Shown: positions 22,325-31,627 of the stretch, one piece after another
Layout: every line of letters starts with the position of its first letter
Position numbering within the stretch: the stretch's first letter is position 1
Source of the DNA: Sphaerosporella brunnea
Lineage: Eukaryota; Ascomycota; Pezizomycetes; Pezizales; Pyronemataceae
NCBI GenBank assembly: GCA_008704415.1
Contig: VXIS01000152.1
Coordinates: forward strand, 42,374-106,373
Direction of reading: 5' to 3'
Length of the DNA: 64,000 nucleotides
The notes under the pieces: model-generated
Told to the model about the DNA's origin: nothing
What the model saw: the letters and a program-made list of their open reading frames with translations, nothing else
Database searches by the model: none
Translations under genes and position numbers: made by a program

Positions 22325-22517
22325 CCCTTGTAGAAAAGGGGGGGTAATGGAAACGTTTATGTCATGTTTTATTGTGGTTTCTATTCTGTAGACGTCGCTG
22401 TGGCGTTTTTGAACCATTTTTTGACCGTTGGCAGACACGGCGTAAACGTTTGCAGAATAAACCCCAAAATAAAACATGACATAAACGTTTCCATTACCCC
22501 CCCCTTTTCTACAAGGG
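22325..22517. mobile_element. 193-bp MITE with about 50-bp terminal inverted repeats, TA flanks
   Basis: Both termini begin CCCTTGTAGAAAAGGGGGGG. The arms stay almost identical for about 50 bp, through TAATGGAAACGTTTATGTCA and TGTTTTATT. They differ by one G in the homopolymer and one substitution near the inner end; weaker pairing continues inward. TA dinucleotides flank the element (22323-22324 and 22518-22519), consistent with a Tc1/mariner-type target. It has no coding capacity. The near identity of the arms suggests recent mobility compared with other repeats here. It lies 139 bp downstream of tRNA-Glu. Confidence 0.85.
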
Positions 22518-22678
22518 TATGTATCTCTCTTTTGGTACATGTACTTACGAATTGAAGATATCTGTCTGTCTGTTTGAGAGAATTGGAGATCGAGTTTCAC
22601 TGCCGCACATGCCAGTGCATGCATGCATGCATGCATAGGAACCGAACTGGCTGGTGATATCATCCAACACCAGCAGCA

Positions 22679-22709
<31 letters not shown>

Positions 22710-23145
22710 CCTCCGGCTGGGCGGGGCTGCAGGCTTGTGTGTGTGCACTTCTTATGTGCAAGTCCGATCCGTTTTTTGTTTTTTGTGCATGATGGCATGG
22801 TGATGGTGGTGGTGGTGGTGGTGGTGGAGCTCTGCTCCGTTCGTTGCTGCTTGCTTGCTGGATGGGTGGGTGATACGAGCCTGCACCCCGCACCTCGCCG
22901 CACCCCGCATTTCGGTTGGCGTGCTGGGGGGTATGCAGAGTATAGCTGGCTGGCTGGCTGGCTGGATCGATCGAGCGAGCGAGCGAAAGTGCACTCTCTG
23001 GAGAAGGGTACAAATAAGTCTGGTCTGTCTGTCTGTCTTGCTTCTTCTTTCCGCTCTCCCAAATCGCCAACCAAATCACGCACGGCACCCAAAAAAAAAA
23101 ACAAAAACCCAAAGCTACAAAACGAAACTTGAAAAAAAAAAGCCA
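22518..23145. repeat. Microsatellite-rich spacer
   Basis: Several simple repeats are packed together: GCAT units near 22617-22635, CTT units at about 22680-22711, GGT units near 22803-22830, CTGG units near 22946-22965 and GAGC units near 22975-22986. Large open frames on both strands here are made from these repeats and encode no domain. The end of this stretch is the A-rich leader of the gene at 23146. Confidence 0.6.
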
Positions 23146-23385
23146 ATGACACCCCCGCCGCCGCTCTCGCGCCTCGCCGCCGCAATGCTGCGGCTGCGTG
23201 ACCGCAATGCACAGGCTGCCGTCGGAATTGTTGCCGCCTCCCTCGGCGGCGTCTACGGCTTTCAGTGGATGATTGTAGTCCCCCCTACCCCCCCCCCCCC
23301 CGCAGAGAAGAAGATGCCTGACATGAGCAGAGGGCTGGTCGGAAGGATATTCGGCCTGGGTGGATGGGGGAGCGTGAGAAGATGA
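23146..23385 (+). CDS. Putative 79-residue single-pass membrane protein
   Basis: An ATG in favourable context (GCCAATGAC) after an A-rich leader opens a frame of 79 residues. An arginine-rich amphipathic start (RLAAAMLRLRDRNAQ) is followed by one hydrophobic segment (AAVGIVAASLGGVYGFQWMI), a proline run encoded partly by a 14-base C tract, and a basic Gly-rich end. This resembles small mitochondrial inner-membrane or ER proteins of fungi, but I do not recognise a family. The frame continues open upstream only through simple repeats. It faces the RPC31 gene tail to tail, 189 bp away. Confidence 0.42.
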   Translation: MTPPPPLSRLAAAMLRLRDRNAQAAVGIVAASLGGVYGFQWMIVVPPTPPPPAEKKMPDMSRGLVGRIFGLGGWGSVRR

Positions 23386-23574
23386 AGGGGGTTGTTAAGG
23401 AGTAGTAGGTAAGAGGGGAGGGGAGGATTTGTATCACTGGTTACTGCATAGGAGGAGCAGGAATGAAGAAGTGTTGAGTGAACGAATCTCAAAGTTTTTC
23501 CCGCTGTAGTATATATCAAAGAGAAAAAAAAAACAAAAAAAACACCAAACGCCGTGCCCCTCCTCCCTCCCGCC

Positions 23575-24302
23575 CTAATAATAATCCCCTCCATCATCCC
23601 CATCATCACCATAGTCCTCCACCTCGCCCTCACTCTCAAAGTACCGCTCCGCATTATAATCATCATCCTCATCGTCTGAGAAGTGATCTTCCTCCTCATC
23701 TTCCTCCGCCGCATCCTCCGCGTCCGCATCTTTCTTCTCGCCCGCCTCCGCCGCCGCCGCAGCAGCATCTTCATCGGCGTCCGCCAACTCGTCCAGCGGA
23801 TTCAGCGTGTCCAGCGCCGAGATCAGCAGCGTCTTCGTCTTCGTGCTTGCAGTTTTCTCGTCGATGCCAAGCGTGGCGTACAGCTCTGCGGGGAAGAACT
23901 CGGCAACTTGTGGCAAGCCACCCATCGTCAGCCATCACACCCAAACAAGCAGAGGGAGAAGGGAGGGGTACCATAAGGCCTGGCATCCAGCTTCGGCGCA
24001 CGCCTCTCCACCTTCCTATACTTCGCCGAGTAGCGTGCAATATCATTAAACGGATCCTCCATGCCCCGCTTGCGCCCCATGACTGTGTACATTGGCCCAT
24101 TGTGCACCTTTTCGCGCTGCCCGCGCCACCGTGCAACCATTAACCGTTCCTCCTTGCTCAACGCGCTCTGCACTGGCGGCGCTTGCGGGGGGAAGAGCTC
24201 AGTTACGGAGTAGTCGGGCTTTAGGTCGTCGTTGCTGAAGGGTCCGCCGCGCCCGGCGCCACTGAAGCCGCCTCGTCCTCGGCCAAAGCCACCGCGGGAC
24301 AT
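23575..24302 (-). CDS. RPC31: DNA-directed RNA polymerase III subunit Rpc31
   Basis: Exon 1 (23972-24302) and exon 2 (23575-23906), split by a 65-bp intron, encode 220 residues. The N-terminus is Gly/Arg-rich (MSRGGFGRGRGGF), followed by conserved LFP...LSKEERLMVARWR and FNDIARYS, then VAEFFPAELY. The C-terminus is almost entirely Asp/Glu, ending GGDYY. A Gly-rich start, a short conserved core and an acidic tail are the hallmarks of Rpc31 (human RPC7). This subunit belongs to the Rpc82-Rpc34-Rpc31 subcomplex that mediates initiation on tRNA and 5S genes. The length fits the family (about 200-250). A long TATA-free upstream spacer (261 bp) separates it from DOA1. Confidence 0.85.
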
Positions 24303-24563
24303 GGTGAATGAGTAGGTGTGTGGGGTTCGAGGTGATAGGCGAGGGGTTGATATGTCCGAGCGGTGAGTACTGTCGACGATTCGGGAGGTAGTGTGGCAAG
24401 GTGGTGAGTGAGTGTTGAAGAGGAGTCGCGGAAGTAAAAATAAAGTTAAGTTCAACACGCAAAAACACGCTAGTTCGTTCCCATCAACCCAGCTGATGTC
24501 TTGGCATATCTCAACCCAGTTATGTATCGCTATCAGAACACACATTTCAGAATGTTAACACGA

Positions 24564-27308
24564 CTACAGCAGCTTCTCAATCTCCACCACAAGGCGCTGG
24601 GTCCTCGGCTCCTTCACCTTGCCCACCACATATTTGAGCGTGCCCCGGACGTCGAAAATCCCATTCGCTGCTTCCTTCACTTCGGCGCCCATCGTCAGCA
24701 TGGTTCCTAATGCCACCAGGTAGCGGAAGACAGTCTCTGAGTCCACTTCGCTACCTGCGCCCTTGACCACCGTATCCATCAACGCTATCGCACTATCAAT
24801 AGCGTTGTTGTCGCGGAAGAGGACAGAGAAGCTAGCCAGTCAGAATTGTAGACAACAAAAGGCAGGCAACTTACTTCAGCATCAGAGTGGACTGCGCAAC
24901 TTTAGAATTGCGGCTGGGAGCGCCAGGGATACTTCTCGCAAATTCTATTATCTGTTGACGTTAGGCACTGTCGCTGGTCGCTCCAGAGGGAACAAACCTG
25001 CTCGTGATATTCATGGGCATATTTCCGGCCCTCCTCCGTCTGGAAGATGTTCACAAACGCCCTAACCGCCAACATTCCGTTGTTCGGGACATCTGCGGAG
25101 ATGGTACCCGAGCTCTTGAATAGGTCGAGCAAGTTCATCTGCGCCACCAGCGGACTAGTACCGGCTGCCAACCTGAGCAGATCCAGCAAAGGAAGATGGT
25201 GCTTAGATGGCCAGGACCGGATAAGCTTACTGAGAAGCTCAAGGCCAGCAGCTCCGGGAGCAGCCTTCTTGTCGAGGGCGCTGCAAAGCTCGGCCAGGGT
25301 TGCTAGCTCGTCAGAGCCCATTCCCTGGCCTTCTTGCAACAACTGGTCGTTGAGCTGGCGCGCCTTCTTCTCAACCAGCGGCAGGTTCGCAGTCGAAATT
25401 GTGAGATACTCCATTTGGGGTAGGACTTTGGTATGTGCCTGTCGTGGGGGAGGACTGGTCTCACCAGGCCTGTACCGGTTCTCGCTACCCCAGGGTTCCG
25501 GCGCATGCTGCTGAGGTTCACCCTGCTGACCTATCGAGACGCCTTGCGAGTTCTGAACAATGAACTTCCCAACAGTATCCAGATAATCCATCGGGAGCTC
25601 GTTGTTCTCTAGGAACTTCCTCGCCGCTTCGAATGGATTTTCAGAAAGGTTGTATGGCAGTTTTAGGGGTGGCTGGCCCTCCTGGATGTCGACATCAAAC
25701 ACGAAATCGTACTCTTTACCGTCGTGGATGCGTTTCCGGTTCGAGCCTACAGCATCTACGACTTGGCCCACGTTCGTCCACGAACTAGTGGCAGCTGACC
25801 ACATGTAGGCTTCTACAGATTCTCCGTTCCGCACCATGATGACCTGCTAATGTAAGTGATAATCTTCCGCAACCCTGGCGGTATCCATACCTGGCCATCC
25901 TTCTTTCCCGAGTTCACCAAAGCTTCAGGCCCGGGCAGCTTCTCCTTGTTGATGTCGCCAACTTGGTTCCTAACGCAATGTAAGTGCCTAGCAGCCTGAG
26001 TGCGTCAACGAGAATAAGGACTTACGAAGGGATTGCAGACTTTGCTACACTCTCTTCGAATTCCTGCAATAGTTAGCGAAGCCGAGACACTTGAGTCAAT
26101 TTACGCACTTTCAGCTCCGCTTCGGTTGCCCACTTGCTCTGGTCGCGCGAGAACACCCTCACCATGCGATCACTCGCACCAGTAACAACGTCGCCAGTCT
26201 CCGGGTTCGCCGAAACGCACCACACACTGATCGCAGGGTGTGCAATTGTCTGGATGCAGTTACCATCTACCCAAGTCAGCGAGATGTATCACTGCGACGA
26301 GTCCGGTCGAACCTTTCCATATCCGGAGCGTTCTGTCTTCACCGCAAGAGAAGATCTCGCCCGACGGTAATGCCGCGATGGAGTAGATGTAGTTTGTGTG
26401 CCCGTGAAGCTGCTGTAGCTCGTCTCCATCTGCAGACCAAACGCGAATAGTTCTGGATCCTCAGATCAGCGATCACCGTCCAGTGCTGTAAGCTTAATAC
26501 ACTTACGCATCGTTCGAGCAGCTGGCAAACAGTCCGTTCGGTAACCTGCAAAGCCCTCTCACGCAGTCCGTGTGATCCTTCAGCACTCTAACCTGCTTTC
26601 CGTCTCGCCATAGCCGGATGGTTTTGTCTGCGCCGCCGGTGATGAACTCAGTCTCTGAAATCGCCAACACAGCCCACACGGCACCTTCGTGACCTTCGAG
26701 CACGCGTTGCGTTTCCCAGTTCTTCCACACACGAGCAGTCCTACCAGCGTCAACTATGAATCCTCCCAATTAATATAGAGTGTAGTACCCATCCCATGAC
26801 CCCGAAATTATGACCTGGCCGAATGTATCTAAAGCGCAAACGTTGTGGGCATGGCCGAGCAATATGTAACTTGGATCTGTGGCTGTGGTGTTTGGTTCCC
26901 GGACTTCTATTATGGTATCTTGACCGCCACTAACGATAAGACCTTCACATCGTCCAGTTAGCGATCGGTCATCGATGATGGGGATCGATGGTGGGTACCA
27001 AGTGGGTGCTCGGGGGTGGGTTGAATGAAAGCTACTGAGTTCACGAACGCCGAGCCGGTGGAATTGATGTGATCGTCGAAGGGACCGGTAGAGTGGCCGC
27101 GCTGCCACAATCGCACGGTAGAGTCTCGGGATACTGAAGCGATGGAGTCTGGGGAGGTAAACGTGACGCCTCTGACCTAAACTCAATGTCAACGGCTACC
27201 TTTTATTGCTGAGCTCCGGACAGCTCTTCCGCGGCATGAGTTCAGCGGACATACATCATCCTCGTGGCCCTTCAGCAAGGCAGACAGTTTGTAGATAGAG
27301 TCGGCCAT
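24564..27308 (-). CDS. DOA1: Doa1/Ufd3/PLAA: WD40-PFU-PUL ubiquitin adaptor
   Basis: Eleven exons encode 741 residues: 27255-27308, 26999-27176, 26789-26942, 26507-26740, 26313-26452, 26109-26266, 26026-26063, 25891-25969, 24998-25843, 24875-24951, 24564-24831. Doa1 binds ubiquitin and Cdc48/p97 and keeps ubiquitin recycling at endosomes and in ribophagy. The WD40 propeller occupies about residues 1-306, with blades such as GSWDGTARVWKNW and TGGADKTIRLW. The PFU domain (about 363-447) contains EYDFVFDVDIQEG and NPFEAARKFLE. The PUL domain runs from about 486 to the end (YLTISTANLPLVEKKARQLN; FSVLFRDNNAIDSAIALMD), which is the Cdc48-binding part. The length is close to yeast Doa1 (715). All junctions keep phase. 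The gene is divergent from STRAP with about 1.06 kb between starts. Confidence 0.92.
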
Positions 27309-28372
27309 CTCTACTGCTCTCTTTGATGTGGGGAGTATTGGTGTTGATAATCGGTGTTTGGGGGGGGGGAGGGGTGGTGGTGGTGGTGGGGCTGGAGGTG
27401 TTACGAGAGCTCCAGAGCCTCACAAGATGGAGCGACATGGGGGGGGGTTACAAATCACCAACTCTCTCTCGCTCTTTCATGTCTCCATTTCCATCTGCAA
27501 CGACCCTTTGTTTTGTCTTTTTTTTTCGCAGCTGAACATTCCAGCAGGTGAATGAGATGGCTGCAAGATAAATTATACATGCCCACGGTTTTGCTGCTTC
27601 CTTTTAGAGACCTCACTGTATCATCCGCTCATTTTTGACTCTCTCACTTTGGGGCGTCGTTCGTTGAAACCGTTGGCTGCATATTGCAGTACCAACACCG
27701 GTGGAGACCGCAGCCGTCCCCCACCACCAACAACAACAACACCACCACCGCCAAAGCCGCCTCCTCCGCGTCTCTCACTTTCTCCCCCAGCTTCCCCCCC
27801 CCCCCAAGCCCACCCATCCCATCACCTTCCCTCTGGCACAGCAGATCTCGGGTCACATTCCACTTCAACTCCATAAATCCGCCCCTTCAATTTACACGTC
27901 CGTCTGCTCCCACCTCCTAAACGCCAGATTAACGACTTCACGACTCTCCTCTCCCACACTCACTCCCTTGCATAATTTTGCATACACGACTGTGTCCATT
28001 TCCTCATAAGAGCTCGCCCGGTCCAACTAATATCCTTCTCCCCGTGGTTCGCATCGTGCGCATCCCCAAATACCCATTGCCATTCGTTGGTAGAGAAATC
28101 TACCCGTAGCAAATCAACCTTCAGCTTCTGCTCTCAACCCTTCTCGTCCAGCGACACCCATCCCCGCTCCGCGACCCACACGCACCAAGAGCCGCAAGGA
28201 GACACCGCTCCTTTACAACATATCCCACTCCTCCCGTTCCAACCTGGACACCTAACGACGTCTACGACTCTGCAACGAACTCTTTGTACTCAACCCTCTC
28301 GCGACACGCTGCCTAGTCCCCGCTACAGCCTACACTCCTCTTAAGCTTTGCTACCTACGCTGCAGCTACACC
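27309..28372. promoter_or_regulatory. Divergent promoter between DOA1 and STRAP
   Basis: The region separates two divergently transcribed genes. It has G tracts near 27360-27369, a 12-base C tract at 27794-27805, CCA/CAA repeats near 27721-27750 and a long pyrimidine-rich leader before the STRAP start. No specific factor site was recognised. Confidence 0.5.
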
Positions 28373-29636
28373 ATGAGTGGCTCCAGTATGAACCAGGCTC
28401 CCGCATCGAACGGCGGCGCCGGTGCAATTCGTTCGTCTCTCTGCCCTGCTATCTTGTGTGTCCTCGAGAGAACTTGTGCTGAAAGAATGGATCTGCGTAC
28501 AGAAGCCCCACGTGTCGTTCCTCTCACGTGCCACGGCCACTCGCGGCCGGTGGTCCACCTGCACTTCTCGCCCATGCTCGGCGAGGACGAGTATTACCTG
28601 ATCTCGGCATGCAAAGGTGAACTTTGCCATGGCTCTCCCCTCGCCGTTTCGTTCTGATACCAATCTCGACAGACAATAACCCCATGCTCCGCGATGGAAT
28701 TACTGGAGACTGGTGAGGCCTTGATACATGTTGGCAGGGGTCTGAAAGTGCATGCTGACTGTACTCAAGGATCGGTACCTTTCTTGGACATAAGGGAGCT
28801 GTCTGGCAAGCCAGGTTGTCCAACGATGCTGCATTGGCCGTGACCGCATCGGCCGATTTCTCCGCGTAGGCAAGCTGTGCCCGTATGCCCTCGGCTTGAG
28901 CTAACACGTCGTTCAGTAAGATTTGGGACACGTTCAGTGGAGAGTGCCTTCAGACCCTTCAGCACAACCACATCGTTCGCTCCACTACCTTTTCTCCTTC
29001 CCAGACACATGTGGCCACCGGTGGTGCCGAGAAGAAGCTTCGCATTTTTGATCTGAGCCGTCCAGACACACCCCTCGAGGTTGGCCCCCAGGTGCACGGC
29101 GGAACAATCAAGTCGATCGTCTGGTCGGATCCCAACACGATAGTCTCTGCGTCGGATGACAAGAAGCTGCGTTGGTGGGATGTAAGGTCGCGAGAGCTGA
29201 CCTACGACTTCGGCGTGAACGAGCTGATCGGATCGTGCGAGCTGAGCCCGGAGGGAAACTTGATCAGCGCCACGGCCGGAAAGAGCGTCTATTTCTTCGA
29301 GTCTGCTAGCAGACGTTTGATCAAGAGCATCTCTACCCCGTACGAGGTCTCTTCGGTTGCTCTCCACCAGGCGACCCGAAGATTCATCACCGGAGGTAGC
29401 TCGGACACTTGGGTGCGTGTATACAATTTCGACACGGAGCAGGAGTTGGAGGTATACAAGGGTCACCACGGAAGCATATGGAGCGTCGCCTTTTCGCCGG
29501 ACGGGAAGCTGTATGCTACCGGTTCCGAGGATGGAACCATCAAACTGGTACATTGTTCCCTCCATGCCATTAGCTCCAGCATGCTGACCAGTCCCAGTGG
29601 AAATATACGGACCAGCCTTACGGACTGTGGAAGTAA
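28373..29636 (+). CDS. STRAP: STRAP-like WD40 protein
   Basis: Six exons (28373-28430, 28503-28616, 28673-28712, 28770-28865, 28917-29547, 29598-29636) encode 325 residues. After a short N-terminal extension comes APRVVPLTCHGHSRPVVHLH, the usual start of STRAP homologues, then WD repeats: GTFLGHKGAVWQARLS, SADFSAKIWDTFSGE, VYKGHHGSIWSVAFSPDG, and the end LWKYTDQPYGLWK. Animal STRAP is a receptor-associated and SMN-complex (Unrip) component; the fungal role is less defined, with proposed links to RNA assembly or translation. Intron 1 (72 bp, GTTCGT to TACAG) is a multiple of three with no stop, so an unspliced form would add 24 residues. Removing it gives the family sequence. Confidence 0.88.
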
Positions 29637-29974
29637 AGCGTCAGATGGCGTTATGGACCTGTTGTATAGAGTGCATTTGAAATGGCAGCCGATAATAGCG
29701 GGTTATTGCAGACGGAGAAAGCTTGCCTCTTATTCGAATGTGAATGTTTGTAGAAATACCGCTGTACTCATGGAATCAAGTGTAAATCCTAGGTAGCAGA
29801 GCGAGCAAACAGTTGGCCCGTTGTCATGAAATCATTCAAAATCACTCTGGGGCACTGTGCACGACCCGCCAAGCCCCCTACCCACGTGACACGACTAGCC
29901 TCCCGCCAAACCTCCGAACAGCACCTTGCTTCCCACCAGCAGTAGCAGCAGCAGCAGCGCATCGTCAACCCGCC
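29637..29974. other. Intergenic between STRAP and mitochondrial bL19
   Basis: A 338-bp spacer holds the 3' end of STRAP and the promoter of the next gene on the same strand. It ends in a CAG/GCA-rich leader. Nothing else is visible. Confidence 0.5.
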
Positions 29975-30798
29975 ATGACCGCCGCCGCCTCCGCCCCGCT
30001 CCGGCGGCCCCTCCTGTCGCTCCTACGCGGCAGCTTCCCCGCGGCAGCAACAAAACGGACACTCGTGCAGCTTCCGCCAGCGCCCTCCTCGCTCCCCCGC
30101 AAAATCGGCATGTTCGCGCAGCCCAAAGTTTTCCACAGCCCGCGTAAGCCCTCTCCCCCGCACTCAATTCCTGGTGGGCTCACGCCAGACAACCAGGCCC
30201 CGCCCACACGCCGCGGCGGCGCATCCGCATCCACCCGCCCATCGCGGCGCCGGCAACCAAAGACGCGATCGGCGCGCTGACGTCGCTGCAGCTGGCGACC
30301 CTCGATCCCACGGGTGCTCGCGGCAGGCTGTTCTCGCGACACAACCACGACGCGATCCGCGTAGGCGACATCCTGCAGGTGCGGCGCAAAAACGGCGAGC
30401 CACCGTTCGCCGGCGTGCTGATCAATATCCGCCGCCGCGGCGTCGATACTGCATTCCTGCTGCGCGGCCAGGTCACCAGGGTCGGCGTCGAGGTGTGGTT
30501 TAAGCTGTATTCGCCGACTATTGAGGCGGTGGAGCTGGTGCAGAGGGCGGCGAAGAGGAAGAAGAGGGCTAAGCTTTATTATATGCGGTATGTTTTTGCC
30601 CCGTCTTTTTTTTTGGGGGGGGGGAGGGGGGAGGAGGGCTGATTGGACTTGGGATACAGGAAGCCGCAACACGATATTGGAAACGTGCAGAATATTGTTG
30701 CGCAGTACACGCGGCAACGTGCGATGCTGCGTGGAGAGGGGAAAAAGGCGGCCCACGCGCCAAAGGGTGGACAGCAGCATCACAAGGAGAAGAAATAG
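29975..30798 (+). CDS. Mitochondrial ribosomal protein bL19m
   Basis: Three exons (29975-30143, 30197-30587, 30660-30798) encode 232 residues. The N-terminal about 45 residues are rich in Arg, Ser and Ala with no acidic residue and form a plausible mitochondrial presequence. The core carries the L19 signature: HDAIRVGDILQVRRKNGEP, FAGVLINIRRRGVDTAFLLR, VGVEVWFKLYSP and the basic helix RAAKRKKRAKLYYMR. bL19 sits at the subunit interface of the large ribosomal subunit. The C-terminal exon is Gln/Lys-rich. The second acceptor was chosen at 30196, the one that maintains phase. A G tract lies in intron 2. Confidence 0.87.
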
Positions 30799-30854
30799 TC
30801 GGCGGCAGCGGCTTCGTTTCCTCCCTCTCTGGGGGTGCTGGGTTACTAGAGTGT

Positions 30855-31574
30855 ATTATATCTACGGCTATTATGCTCCATACCCCGTGGGTTTTGTGAA
30901 ATTCCCTCCGTACCCCGTGAAATTTTCTTTACTCCCCATACCCGCGAATTACCCTGCCCAATACTACAAACCTCGCTTCCGCTCAAGTGTGTGGTCGGGT
31001 GCATAATGGCCTATGCCCTTACCAAGAGAATAGCGTGGGAGCATGTTAGAGCGGAGCTTAGGGAGCTGGCCAGGGATTCACCGCGCCTCCTGGCATCCGC
31101 ATGCCGCCTCTTCTCTTGTGCTTGGTGGTCGGGCGTCCCTGTTGTGGCATGTCAATGGAGGCTCGCAATGTGCCATTTCCTGATCAAACAACTCAGAACC
31201 TGAATCTTTGACAATGCCGTTGGTGTGATCACCAGTCGGCTCCGGCTCACTGGCATGCTGAGGGTGCGACATTTAAGTTTCCAGCCTTGTCAGAGGCAGT
31301 CCTTCCGGGTCTTCTGCAGTTGTGACTTATCGCATCCGAATGGAGAGTGGCATATATAGCCTTCAAGGAAGCATCCTAGGAAGGAGAAACTGTGCTGGCG
31401 GCCGGGATGATCAAGGAGCCCGAGGCTCGGCGCGGATGGTGGAGAAGAAGCACCGGGGACGGCCACGGTGGAGGTGGTAGTAGGTCACAGCGGCTGGATA
31501 GCTGGGGGCAGGGTAATTCACGGGGTACGGAGGGAATTTCACAAAATCCACGGGGTATCGAGCATAATAGCCGT
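30855..31574. mobile_element. About 720-bp terminal-inverted-repeat element between two 3' ends
   Basis: The left arm (about 30855-30961) and right arm (about 31505-31574, inverted) share CGGCTATTATGCTC, ATACCCCGTGG, TTTTGTGAAATTCCCTCCG, TACCCCGTGAA and, after an insertion of about 27 bp in the left arm, AATTACCCTGCC. TACCCCGTG-like units repeat within each arm. The interior, about 540 bp, has a 65-codon frame (ATG at 31006) without a recognisable domain, so the element is probably non-autonomous. The exact ends are unclear: the outermost bases are TTA(G/T)AT-like, and a TA target is possible. It fills the gap between two convergent genes. Confidence 0.7.
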
Positions 31575-31627
31575 TACATCTAACATGACTGGTATCTTCC
31601 GTTTCACCACCTGAAACTACTCCAGAG

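Noticed and set aside
22322..23212. A 296-codon minus-strand frame and overlapping plus-strand frames
   Set aside because: They are built from microsatellites and the MITE, with low-complexity product and no domain.
24564..28372. Biosynthetic or operon-like organisation of DOA1, RPC31 and STRAP
   Set aside because: The genes are of unrelated pathways with separate promoters; proximity is ordinary fungal gene density.
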